A stretch of DNA of 64,000 bases from Pocillopora verrucosa (taxonomy: Eukaryota; Cnidaria; Anthozoa; Scleractinia; Pocilloporidae): positions 10,671,011-10,735,010 of the forward strand of contig NC_089313.1 of assembly GCF_036669915.1 (NCBI RefSeq), read 5' to 3'. Under the pieces are notes generated by a model. That model did no database searches and had not been told where the DNA came from. It was given only the letters and a program-made list of their open reading frames with translations. Shown here one piece after another: positions 36,101-46,478 of this stretch. Each line of letters opens with the position of its first letter. Within the stretch, counting starts at the first letter, position 1. The position numbers and the translations under genes are program-made.

Positions 36101-39100
36101 GTGGCAGCAAAGGTGCGATAATTAGGTTCTCTTATTCCCAACATAAATTAAGTATCCCTCTTTCATGAAATCAGTTTCTGAACACAGTAGTCCATTCTGG
36201 TTTTCATGGCAGGAAGAAAATTATGAGTATTGCTGGTCTAGCTAGATTGGACGCCAATCCATCATAGGTTACTTCCCAGCTTTCACTGCATCAGTGGGAG
36301 AGGAAAATGTTTTGTTGGACTCTGTGACCCCTAAGAGTGACTAGCATGTAATTTTTCACTAAACATCAGTGTTGAGTCACACATTAAGGTCACAGTGAAT
36401 AAAGGAAATGACCACCAACTAAAGAAGTTCTTGATAATTAAACAAATTCTCCTTATCAGCACTTCAGGAAATTTATAGAGAACATTATTGAGAACATGCA
36501 TATTGATGTCTGGCAGTGAAGGGTTGAGCATAATTATATCCTTATGGTTTGGCTGGAATTGGAACATGGACCTCTAAATGAGGGGTTCAGCATGTTAACT
36601 ACAAGGCCACTGTTTCTCAAACTCTTGTCCATAACATGACACAATTTGACAATATCATTTTTCCTCCTTGATGCTGCAGAAATCAACATTCATTTTTTGG
36701 AATTCCCACCAGTACTTGTGGACTTTTTTTGAATTTGTCTAAAACAAGGAATTGTGTAGTTATCAAGACTCTTGTAAGAAATGCTGTACATTATGGTAAA
36801 CAGTGTTTTATTGGATTTTCTATAGGAAGTTGTGCTGGACGAGAAGCCCCTGATATCTGAAGAAACTGACCTCCTAGAACCCACTCTCCTTGATGAACTG
36901 ATCTGCAACATTTCCACATTGGCATCTGTGTATCACAAGCCACCCAGCTCATTTGTTGAAGGGCGCACTGCTGCAAGGAGATTCACCTTGCCACCGAGGG
37001 CTGAGCCATCTCCAGGTACTGTGCTTAACTTTCCAGATAACGTACCTTTTAATAATCTAGTTTACCCTCATTGCCCTCTCTTTAACAACTGTGATGCTCT
37101 GGTGCCCTTGTGATGGAGAGAAAATTAACTTCAACCCAGGTTGCCCCTTGCAGGAATTTCTAAAATAGTTGCTGGGTAAGCTGTTCAGTCAACATGATGT
37201 GGTCAAGATTGCTGTTAGTTAAGTTGTTTGCTCAGTTTGGGCATGAAGAGAATTCTAACATGTGTCATAGCAATAGCCTTACAAGATTCTGACTATCTTG
37301 ACTAGGGGCTGAGACTGAGGAAGCTACCCCTGCTCCATCCCAACCAGTTGCAGCTCCAGTAACGCTTCAGTGGGCAGCCCATGCACCGCCATCTCAACCA
37401 GCAGCTGACTCCTTACTTGGTGACCTGTTGATGGACATGGGACCCACTCAACCTGCTGCCCCACCTGTGCAGCCAGCAGCAGGTATGGCAGATATTATGT
37501 CACCTGTCATTTCTCAGTGATGTCTTCTCACCTAGTATGGTAAACAGAAAAATGCAGAGAGTTACTCATTAACGTGCTAAGCACTTGTCATTTCATTCCT
37601 CCAGTTTATTACTCCAATTTATTGCTTCAATACTTCTACTAAGCTTGTAGGTGTGGGTTGCTTAAATTATTGGTGCATTGACATTTAAACGCTGTATTAA
37701 TGTCACAGAAACTAAGACAAGCTCAGGTGGGTGTACTAGGTTCGTGTGCAGACTTGGCCTATGTATAGTAATCAACCCACAAGTAAAGTAATCATTTTTG
37801 TCCTTTGATTCAGCGGCAGGGGGAGGAGGAGTTATGGATCTTCTGGGAGAAGACCTAAGTGGTTTACAGGTAAAAAGTCTCTTTCTACATGTTTTTAAAA
37901 CGTAGCTGAAATTACTGAGAGGCAGTTAAAATTATGTGATGTTGCACCTAGAGCAAAAGCTGTACTTTAAAGAGACAGGATACTAGAAGATCGCTTTCTG
38001 AAAACAACCATCTTTAGACTACTAAAAATGTCAAAGGTTTAGAACTGAGATCTTTTGCATCGGCAGCATGGCTCTCCTTGGAGTCAAGGATCGCTTCTCG
38101 TCTGTCTTGTCCACTCCCTTAATTACATCTTCTGACAATACCAGTGCACTTTTAAACAGTGTTGGGAGGAAAATGGAGAAAATTATTTACTTGGTGATAT
38201 TAGAATACGAACGAGTTGGCAGTAATCAGGTCCTTTGCGGGTTTGCGCAAAGATTTCGCCCCGTGGCGATCTCAGAAATCTATGCATAAACGTAAGGATC
38301 CGATCACTGGCAACTCATTCATTGCCAGGATTGTATTAAGTAATTTAGTCATACATCATCCGTTACCATGCATTTTTAATAGCATAACTTCATACTTCAG
38401 TACATGTGTGATTGCCTCTATTAAATTTTAGTTCATAATCTACTGTGACCAACTTGTCCGCCACATTGGCGTAACAGTTTCTCAAGGAATTGATGACTTT
38501 GCTTATTGAATTCTCTCTCAGCTTGGTGGAGCTCCAAGTCCTGCTCAGCCAATGGGAGGGCCGATGGGGGGCTTGGGCGATCTTTTCAGTCTGTCTGGGG
38601 GACCTGGTATCTCAGGAGGAATGTACTCTGCGCCTAAACAGGTTAGGGACAACTTCTTTCGCTTAATTTACTCCGCTAGAACTTAGAAGCACGACATAAT
38701 GGCATGCCTAGCTCGTGTATGCAAAGAGACCAAGTGGATACCTAATACTCTGCCTAATACTCTGAGCTAATGCAATTTTCATGGAAATTTCAAATCGGTA
38801 ACTAAGAGTGTAATGTTGAGTGATAATTTAAACGTTAGAATGGCTGAAATCGTAGTGTTTTGAACCTCGTCGATTCACTAAGTGAACCATTCCCGTCACA
38901 ATCCTCTGAGATGCATTGAGCTCCCTAAGAAACATTCTCGACAGAGCACTGAGCCTGTGTAGCTGACTCTTTGCTGGGAGGTTGTAGCGATGGAGCCGTG
39001 AGAGGAGTGGGAATGAGAAGTTTCAGCCTCACGATTTCAGACTAAATTGCATATATTAAATTTTATAGATTAGTGAAGATGGTTTTGGAAACTCTGCATA

Positions 39101-42100
39101 CCCTATGAATCGCTTTGCCGCGTATAGTGGGAAGAGATTTAAGAGTCATCTCTTTTAAGATAGGCACTGATTGTTTGTAAAGCTAAAAGCTTAGCTAAAA
39201 CTACGGTTCTGCTAATTGACTGTTACTGACAACAATTTTTTTCGGGACTATCCCCACCTGGCCGATCACACCACAACGGATTGTTCCTCCGGTGTTAAAA
39301 GTAGTTAATGTACGAATATGAGTTACAACATGTATTTTTTGTTGTAGTTTCACTGTGACATTGTTGAACTGACACGTGTTTCAATTTTGTTTTGTAGATG
39401 TGGCTCACTGCTTCCAAAGGGAAAGGAGTTGAGGTTTTAGGTATAATTGTTAGAATTATTAATTTAACTAGCTCTGCAGCTCTTGTAGTAACCATCGCAA
39501 TGAAGTCTGTTATTTTACTGATTTCTCGTGGTAAACAAGAAGTCGTTTTTCTTGAACAGGAACATTTTCTCGACGTCAAGGACAGATTTACATGGATATG
39601 ACATTCCACAACAAAGCCATGCAAGCCATGGGAGACTTTGCAATCCAGTTCAATAAGAACAGGTGGGTAGCAATTATTTTTAGTTAAGAATGAAGCGCAT
39701 CGAAAAAGTGACTTGTATGAGAGCCAGGTCCTTTATTCCACGCTCCTGACAAGTGATGTCATTGATAGGCTAAGTGTCTTGCCTCTTTTCTTTCAGTTTT
39801 GGTTTGGCACCCGGTTGTCCGCTAAACATTCCATCGCCGTTGCTCGCCAACTCCTCCGCGGAAACTTCGCTTCCTGTAAACACAAGTACGTAAACTTTCG
39901 ATTTGAAGTACAAGTGACACGTCAACTTGTGAGTGGTCAGATCTATCTGGTTAATCTTTCGTCTGCCTTCTATATATTTCCTTGAAGTAATGTCGAGAGA
40001 TTTTTATTGCTAGAATCACCCCCCAGCTGACAAGATTTAGTATTCTCGTAACCAGTTTGCTGGATAGTGTGTTGAAATTATAAGTAGTTACGTGATGACT
40101 TACTGTGGGAGTACAAGGGCTAAAAATCTTGTTAAGATACCGCTAGGTGAATGTTTATCGGTTTTTCACTGGGACGAAGTCGCTGTTGAGTAAAGCAATA
40201 GACCGTACTTTCCATATAACCCACGCGGGATGCTGATTTTCTGCTATTAGTTTGTTTAAATTCATGTTCGTATTCGCGTATTTGAAAGAAGGACTGTAAT
40301 CGAGGAAGTGTATTACACAGATATGTTACGAAGTAAATCACGTACAATATTTAGATGATAATAATAGTCCATCGATACTGCAATCACTTCTGGCGGATTC
40401 CTGCCTCCTAAATTCCAGTTGGGTTTAGTATGGGACCGAGGCTTGGCCCAATTTGGGCTAACATCAACTGCATTTCTTGCTCCTCGTTGAGGTTTCTGAT
40501 CTGTAACGGGATGTGGAATAATTTAATTTGACCATTTGATAATAAAAGTAACATTTTTTCTTATTTTTCAAATTTTTTTTCCGACTAGATGGCGCTGTGC
40601 TGAGAATGGACCCACTTACAAACCTCCAGGTGGCCGTTAAAAATAATGTGGATGTGTTCTACTTCAGTTGCACTGTTCCTTACAACGTGCTGTTTTCAGA
40701 AGATGGCCAGATGGGTGAGTCTTACCCAGGCCACCGCGACTTAGTGGAACATTATTTACTGTTTGAGAATCTGGGCCAAGTTGTTCGAAGGCCGACTAGC
40801 GCTAACTTAGGCTTAAATTTTAATCCAGGTTTCTTTATTTCTTTGTTCAAAAGCCTTTTAGGGAAAATTTTTCTATTTTTTCTAGAACATCTAATGATCA
40901 AATGACAAGCCAAAAGATTTGAACTGAAATTTCCTCTAAAGCTTTCAGACCTGAAATCAAATTTTAACACTAACCCTGGGTTATTTTAACCGAGCCAGGC
41001 CAATTTCCAAGTAGGTTTACTAATAACTTAGTTCCGGGCCTCCTCTTGGCTGATGTAAAGCACTGGTACTGTTCGCTGTTGTACAATATCGAAAGACACT
41101 CTTGGGACCGGCGTCACTAGTTTGTGGACTTATGGTGCCTGTTATTGTGTCACCTCCCTCACATGCAATACAAGGTTCATTTTTATCCTCCAGTAGACCT
41201 TACTATTGTATTTCAACATTGCTTGGGGGAGAGGGGTGGGGGGTTAATAAAATCTGCTTTATTAAACTACTTAGGTTGTTTTAAGCTAGTAACATTTTAG
41301 AGTTCTAAGAATTTTCTTGCCGTAAAATAATCCAGGACAGATGAAATAAACCAAAATGAGCCAACTGACAAGAAACAAGGTCGGGTAAGGATGGGAGAAT
41401 GTTTTCTCTGATTGGAAACGATCATCATGTAAAGTCTGGGTTAGATTTTACATGATGAACTAACAGTGATGTGGCGTCTTATGTGAACGCTGGTACAGTT
41501 TTTCAATTAATTCTGTCCCTCGGGGTTTTAGCCACTTAGTTTGAAACTCTTTGAACTCGACATTATTCATGGAAATTTAAAAAAAAAATGATCGGGTGTA
41601 GTGTTAGTTATTATTATTGATATTATTCTTTTCCTTTATTTATTTATTTATTTATTTGAATCATATCTATGCAGAACAATTTAAAACTTCTCAAAATTTT
41701 CTTGTTTTGTTTCTTTCAGATCGCAAGGTGTTTTTAGCCACGTGGAAGGACATACCTGCAGGGAATGAAGTTCAGAATCAAATCACCAATGTAAATTTTT
41801 CTTCAGGTAAGATTGTCATATGTGCACCGGATAGTAGATGTTGTCTCTGAATGTTGCACTAACATCATTTTTTATTCGTTGCCTCCGCTTTCTTCTGTAG
41901 AAGTGGCTCAACAGAAACTTTCTGCCAACAACATATTTACTATCGCAAAACGTACAGTGGAAGGCCAGGTAATAAAATAGAGTTGACCAATTCTTAAAGT
42001 TCACAGGCTGGTTCAGAATTAAGGACTGCACGTCCGTGTAACTAAACTGCTTAATCAAATGATCTGATGCAACAATCGATGACTGAATTTGGGGGGGGGG

Positions 42101-42959
42101 GGAGTAATCAATTAAACGATGAAGTACAAAAATCGAGAATGTACTCATTCATCAAAAAAGAACTATTCACATCCTTAGTGGCCCTAAACTCTTTTATCTC
42201 CTTTGCACAAAGAAGCTGCTTTCCTCTAGTGACTTGAATTCCCAGCATTTCAATTTTGAAATGCACTTACTCATTGAAAAATTCCACTTTACCTTCAACA
42301 GTACAAAGCTTGAGGGAGGCGCTTTCTGCTAAGTGCACCAATTTATACTTTTGACCTTGTTCGCAAGAGCAGTGGGTGTCCGAGCGCAAAGAACGCAGCA
42401 ATAATAGTTCGCTTTTTCTTCCATGGCATGTTTTCTAACTTTTGTTATTTTTTCGCCAGGACATGCTTTACCAGTCAGTGAAATTCACCAATAATATCTG
42501 GGTTTTGGCCGAACTCAAGATGCAGCCTGGTAACACTGTGGTGCAGGTATGAAGCCTTAAAATAATTGTTTTGTTTTACATTGCAATGGCTATCCTTATA
42601 GACAATTTAAATCTCAGTCCCCTTTTAAAGAACAAACTTTTAGGATCAGCACAGTCATGATGACAGATCTTTAATTTCGAAGTCGTACGAAATATTTTCT
42701 GTGCCTTCCCTTGCTTCTTTTCATAACCCATTCACCCAATCTATCTGTCTCCTCCGCCCTCAAACCAGTGTCTACACTTTGTAGAAAAAAGCATTGAACC
42801 CAAGGTAAACCACACAAACCTCGATAAACAGATCACCTCTATGATTTTCAAACAGTAACGAAAATTTGCTTGTCTTTCTAACAGTTGTCGCTGAAGACGC
42901 GAGCCATGGATGTTGTTATGGGCGTACAAGCTATGTACGAGACCGTCCTACACAACTGA
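27194..42959 (+). CDS. AP1B1: AP-1/AP-2 complex subunit beta (beta-adaptin)
   Basis: Large adaptin subunit of clathrin adaptor complexes, which binds cargo and clathrin at the trans-Golgi network, endosomes or plasma membrane. ATG at 27200 ([14 protein letters not shown]). Exons: 27194-27236, 27492-27597, 28535-28675, 30122-30251, 31178-31249, 31537-31604, 32185-32263, 32449-32521, 32769-32908, 33577-33651, 34677-34767, 35257-35345, 35721-35823, 35936-36112, 36826-37015, 37306-37482, 37814-37869, 38522-38641, 39398-39440, 39560-39662, 39797-39885, 40589-40714, 41720-41806, 41901-41968, 42460-42546, 42885-42959. The trunk ([28 protein letters not shown]) leads into a Gly/Pro hinge with LLGDLL and DLLGEDL clathrin-box-like motifs, then the ear ([14 protein letters not shown]) and a stop at 42957. 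From 35257 on everything is in frame. Exons before 34767 carry one-base indels and ~80 codons are missing (see findings). Invertebrates often have one shared AP-1/AP-2 beta, so the symbol is nominal. Confidence 0.95.
28535..34767 (+). other. Indel-riddled exon block of the beta-adaptin gene
   Basis: Nine exons here can be aligned by eye to the conserved trunk, but only by allowing single-base gains or losses. Examples: an extra base near 28545 before [15 protein letters not shown](T)GTGGCTGCC near 30136; a lost A at 32190 before MKYMEIM; a lost T near 32827 (ATGTAA for TATGTAAAA); a lost T at 33603; an extra A near 34735. Splice sites around them remain good. The next exon downstream, at 35257, is perfect. 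Confidence 0.8.
36312..36530. repeat. Dispersed repeat family, copy 2 (beta-adaptin intron)
   Basis: Matches 22524-22740 in order and orientation (gacccctaagagtgactagc, aacaaattctccttatc, gagaacat...gcatattgatgt). It lies in the intron between the exons at 35936-36112 and 36826-37015. Confidence 0.65.
40765..41010. repeat. Dispersed palindromic MITE, copy 2
   Basis: Same family as 765-1000 and 55490-55800. The ends gggccaagttgttcgaaggc and, inverted, taacccgg/cctgggttatttta pair, and the middle shares ctttgttcaaaagccttttag. It sits just after the donor of the beta-adaptin ear exon 40589-40714. Confidence 0.7.
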
Positions 42960-43018
42960 GGGCCTGGAGCTGATTCATATGTAAAGGAATCACCGTTACG
43001 TCTCACACTGATAATAAT

Positions 43019-43053
43019 AATAAACTGTAACATTCAGTGTTTACTGAAATAAA
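43019..43053 (+). terminator. Polyadenylation signals of the beta-adaptin gene
   Basis: Two AATAAA hexamers, at 43019-43024 and 43048-43053, lie 60-95 bases after the stop codon at 42957-42959. The second is followed by a TTGTTTG-rich stretch (43080 on) suitable as a downstream element. Confidence 0.65.
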
Positions 43054-43059
43054 AGTAAC

Positions 43060-43968
43060 TTGTCTTACAAATGTTTCCTTGTTTGTTCGTTTTTCTTAAA
43101 GAATGGCAGAACAAAACAAAACGAAAAAACCTGTGGTTTTATGCTGGGAGAAACACTGACCGCCAACTCAAGTGTCCAGTCAAACAAATGCAACCGTAAT
43201 AACCACGAATTTTAAAATTTTATCAGCACATTTAACGTCATTGATTATGTAGTGTAGGCGTCGAAAGTCATCCGGGATATTTACTTCGCTGTGTGGTTGG
43301 TCCAGAAAACTCGCGCCACTTTCTTAACCGTCAGATGCAAAACCAAAAACCAATCACAACTAGGCACCCCGCGTTTTTCTGTGCTTGAGGCAGTCTGGCT
43401 GTTTCTACTTTGAGTTTTAATTGGCTCTTAGATACATCTTTTCTGATTGGTCAATGTGATTTCCTTGGTTTTGGTTTTAGGACAATCAATCGAAGAGTGC
43501 TTCGAGCAGATTTGTGACTTCTTTGACCTGTATTACGACCGACATAACACGACGAATGCTACAGACACTTCTTTTTCGACCAAAACTTTGTTGATGCACA
43601 GTATTACATTTCCAGAGGGGCTACTCTTGGAATAATTCAAACATTTTAGGGAAGAGTGGGCTTATTATGTGCTCAGAATAATCCACATCTCAAAGATCAG
43701 AAAAGTAGTTTATTAAGGACTCGCTTTTCATGATACTAACGTTTATTAACATAAGAAGTACGTCTATTGGTAATATGGTTAATTACCATTATCTAAGCAA
43801 CTGCATACTTACCCCTACCCTAACCCAACAGTAACCATGGCTTGTTAGCAGTTGACTGTTTTAGGGTTGGGGAGGGGTAGTTGCCCAGATACTGACATAA
43901 TGGGAGTAGTAGTTGCCCAGATACTGACATAAAGACGGTTTAACTCAGTGTAGTTCATGTAAAATTTA
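43060..43968. other. Adaptin 3' flank, no gene
   Basis: The 62-codon ORF at 43447-43635 has a diverged counterpart at 52070-52309 in the duplicate with different indels. There is no domain or start context, so I do not treat it as a gene. Confidence 0.6.
43790..43935. repeat. Palindromic repeat family (ccctaccctaaccc), copy 1
   Basis: tatctaagcaactgcat...cccctaccctaaccca pairs with the inverted gggttggggaggggtagttg..cagatactgacat. The same foldback occurs at 52462-52592 and 62038-62185. In this copy the right end is itself repeated (gttgcccagatactgacat twice). Confidence 0.75.
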
Positions 43969-46478
43969 GGGTGTACCTCGTCAGTCACGACTAAGGCGCC
44001 ACGTTTACACTTGCTCTGAACAGTTCTATGTGCTGTTCCCTTATTTCCTTTTCACTCTCGCTTCACTGGTACTCAGTCAGTCGAGAACGAGGTGAGTTAT
44101 GTTCTTTCCAGTCGATTAATGATCGGGTACCTGTGATTCAATCAACTCTAGTGGTAGGAAAACATCATTACGAATTACACTTTTCTGTCGTTAGACTGAC
44201 GACGGTTTCTGCGGTTAAGCTATCTGTTAAAAGCACGGTTAAATGCACGCAACTTTTCAACGCAACATCCTAAAAAATTGTTGCGTGCAACGTGTTGCAC
44301 ACGTTTGGCCAACCTGAAGCAACATGTGGCACGACATTAGTTGGTGTTGGACAAGGTTTGAAAATGGTCAAGTTTTTGTTACAACATTTTCGGATGTTGC
44401 AAGATGCTGCGCGTGTTTTGCCAACCCCTTCACAACATCTTCTAACACGATCCAACAATGTTGCAAGACATTCCGTTGAAATGTTGCCTGCGTTTGGCCG
44501 GGCCTCTACAATGCTACCGAGGTGTTATTAAAAAAACTGTTGGTTTACTCAACGGTCAATTGTAAAACAAAAAGGAGGGTAATAATTAGCTTTAGTGGTG
44601 AAAAATGGATAAACCCTGCGGCGTTCAAAGGAACTGGAAATTGTCGTAAACTTTAGGGTGTACCTCGTCAGTCACGAATAAGGCGTCACGTTTACATGCG
44701 CTTCTCTTTTTATCTTTTCACTCTCGCTTCACTGGTGCTCAGTCAGTCGAGAACGAGGTGAGTTATGTTCTCCCCAAACGATTTATGATCAGGTACAATG
44801 CACACGTGGTCTTCTGAAATACAAAGTGTTGGTGTTGAATAAGGCTTGAAAATGGTCAAGTTTTTGTAACAACATTTTCGGATATTGCAAGATGCTGCGC
44901 GTGTTTTGCCAACCCCTTCACAACATCTTCTAACACGATCCAACAATGTTGCAAGACGTTCCGTTGAAATGTTGCCTGTGTTTGGCCGGGCCTTTACAAT
45001 GCTGCCAAGTTGTTATTAAAAAACCGTTGGTTTACCCAAACGTCACTTAAACAGCGAAAAGCAGGGTGATAACCAGCTTTAGTGGTGAAAAATGGATAAA
45101 CCCTGCGGCATTCAAAGGAACTGGAAATTGTCGTAAACTTTAGGGTGTACTTCGTCAGTCACGAATAAGGCGTCACGTTTACATGCTATTTTCTTTTTTC
45201 CTTTTCACTCTCGCTTCACTGGTGCTCAGTCAGTCGAGAACGAGGTGAGTTATGTTCTCTCCAACCGATTTATGATCAGGTAAAATGCACACGTGGTCCT
45301 CTGAAATACAAAGTGTTGGTGTTGGATAAGGTTTGAAAATGTTCAAGTTTTTGTTACAACATTTTCAGATGTTGCAAGATGCTGCGCGTGCTTTGTCAAC
45401 CCCTTCACAACATCTTCTAACACGATCCAACAACGTTGCAAAACGATTCGTTGAAATGTTGCCTGCGTTTGGCTGGGCCTTTACAATGCTACCAAGGTGT
45501 TATTAAAAAACTGTTGGTTTACCCAACGGTCACTTGAAAAGCAAAAAGCAGGGTGGATAAACCCTGCGGTGTTTAAAGGAATTGGAAATTGTCGTAAACT
45601 TTAGAGTGTACCTCGTCAGTCACGAATAAGGCGTCACGTTTACATGCCCTTCTCTTTTTTTCCTTTTCACTCTCGCTTCACTGATGCTCAGTCAGTCGAG
45701 AACGAGGTGAGTTATGTTCTCTCCAACCGATTTATGATCAGGTACAATGCACACGTAGTCCTCTGAAATGCCAAGTGTTAGTGTTGGAAAAGGTTTGAAA
45801 ATGATCAAGTTTCTGTTACAACATTTCGGATGTTGCAAGATGCTGTGCGTGTTTTGCCAACCCCTTCACAACATCTTCTAACACGATCCAACAATGTTGC
45901 AAGACGTTCCGTTGAAATGTTGCCTGTGTTTGGCCGGGCCTTTACAATGCTGCCAGGTTGTTATTAAAAAAACCGTTGGTTTACCCAAACGTCACTTGTA
46001 AAGCAAAAAGCAGGGTAATAACCAGCTTTAGTGGTGAAAAATGGATAAACCCTGCGGCGTTCAAAGGGACTGGAAATTGTCGTAAAATTTAAGGTCTACT
46101 TCGTCAGTCGCGAATAAGGCGTCACGTTTACATGCTGTTCTCTCTTTTCCTTTTCACTCTCGCTTCACTGGTGCTCAGTCAGTCGAAAACGAGGGTCATT
46201 TGGTCAAGTTTTTGTTACAACATTTTTGGATGTTGCAAGATGCTGCGCGTGTTTTGCCAACCCCTTCACAACATCTTCTAACACGATCCAACAATGTTAC
46301 AAGACGTTTCGTTGAAATGTTGCCTGCGTTTGGCCGGGCCTTTACAATGCTACCAAACGTCACTTTGGTTTACCCAAACGTCACTTGTAAAGCAAAAAGC
46401 AGGGTAATAATCAGCTTAAGTGGTGAAAAATGGATAAACTCTGCGGCACTCACAGGAACTGGAACTTTTCGACGCACG
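43969..46478 (-). repeat. Tandem array, 5 units of ~460-690 bp, each ending in the 3' end of propeller gene A
   Basis: Unit starts (gggtgtacctcgtcagtcac or close) lie at 43969, 44656, 45143, 45604 and 46092, so the lengths are 687, 487, 461 and 488 plus a last unit that runs into the gene. Each unit contains ttttcactctcgcttcactg, a stretch rich in caacatgttgcaa-type words, and then on the minus strand the terminal codons of the neighbouring gene (FIHFSPLKL.ITLLFA-like). Tail copies lie at 44545-44633, 45047-45120 and 45981-46069. The one near 45535-45590 has a ~27-base deletion that removes the hydrophobic stretch. Confidence 0.9.

Noticed and set aside
44270..44946. Repeated minus ORFs of ~62-67 codons with the same Cys/Arg-rich protein
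   Set aside because: They are the same chance frame recurring in each array unit, across the caacatgttgcaa-rich spacer, with no start context, splice signals or domain.
43969..46478. Regular repeat array resembling CRISPR or a satellite
   Set aside because: Units are ~480 bp with no short repeats alternating with unique spacers, and they contain a piece of the adjacent gene. It is a tandem gene-fragment array in a eukaryotic genome.
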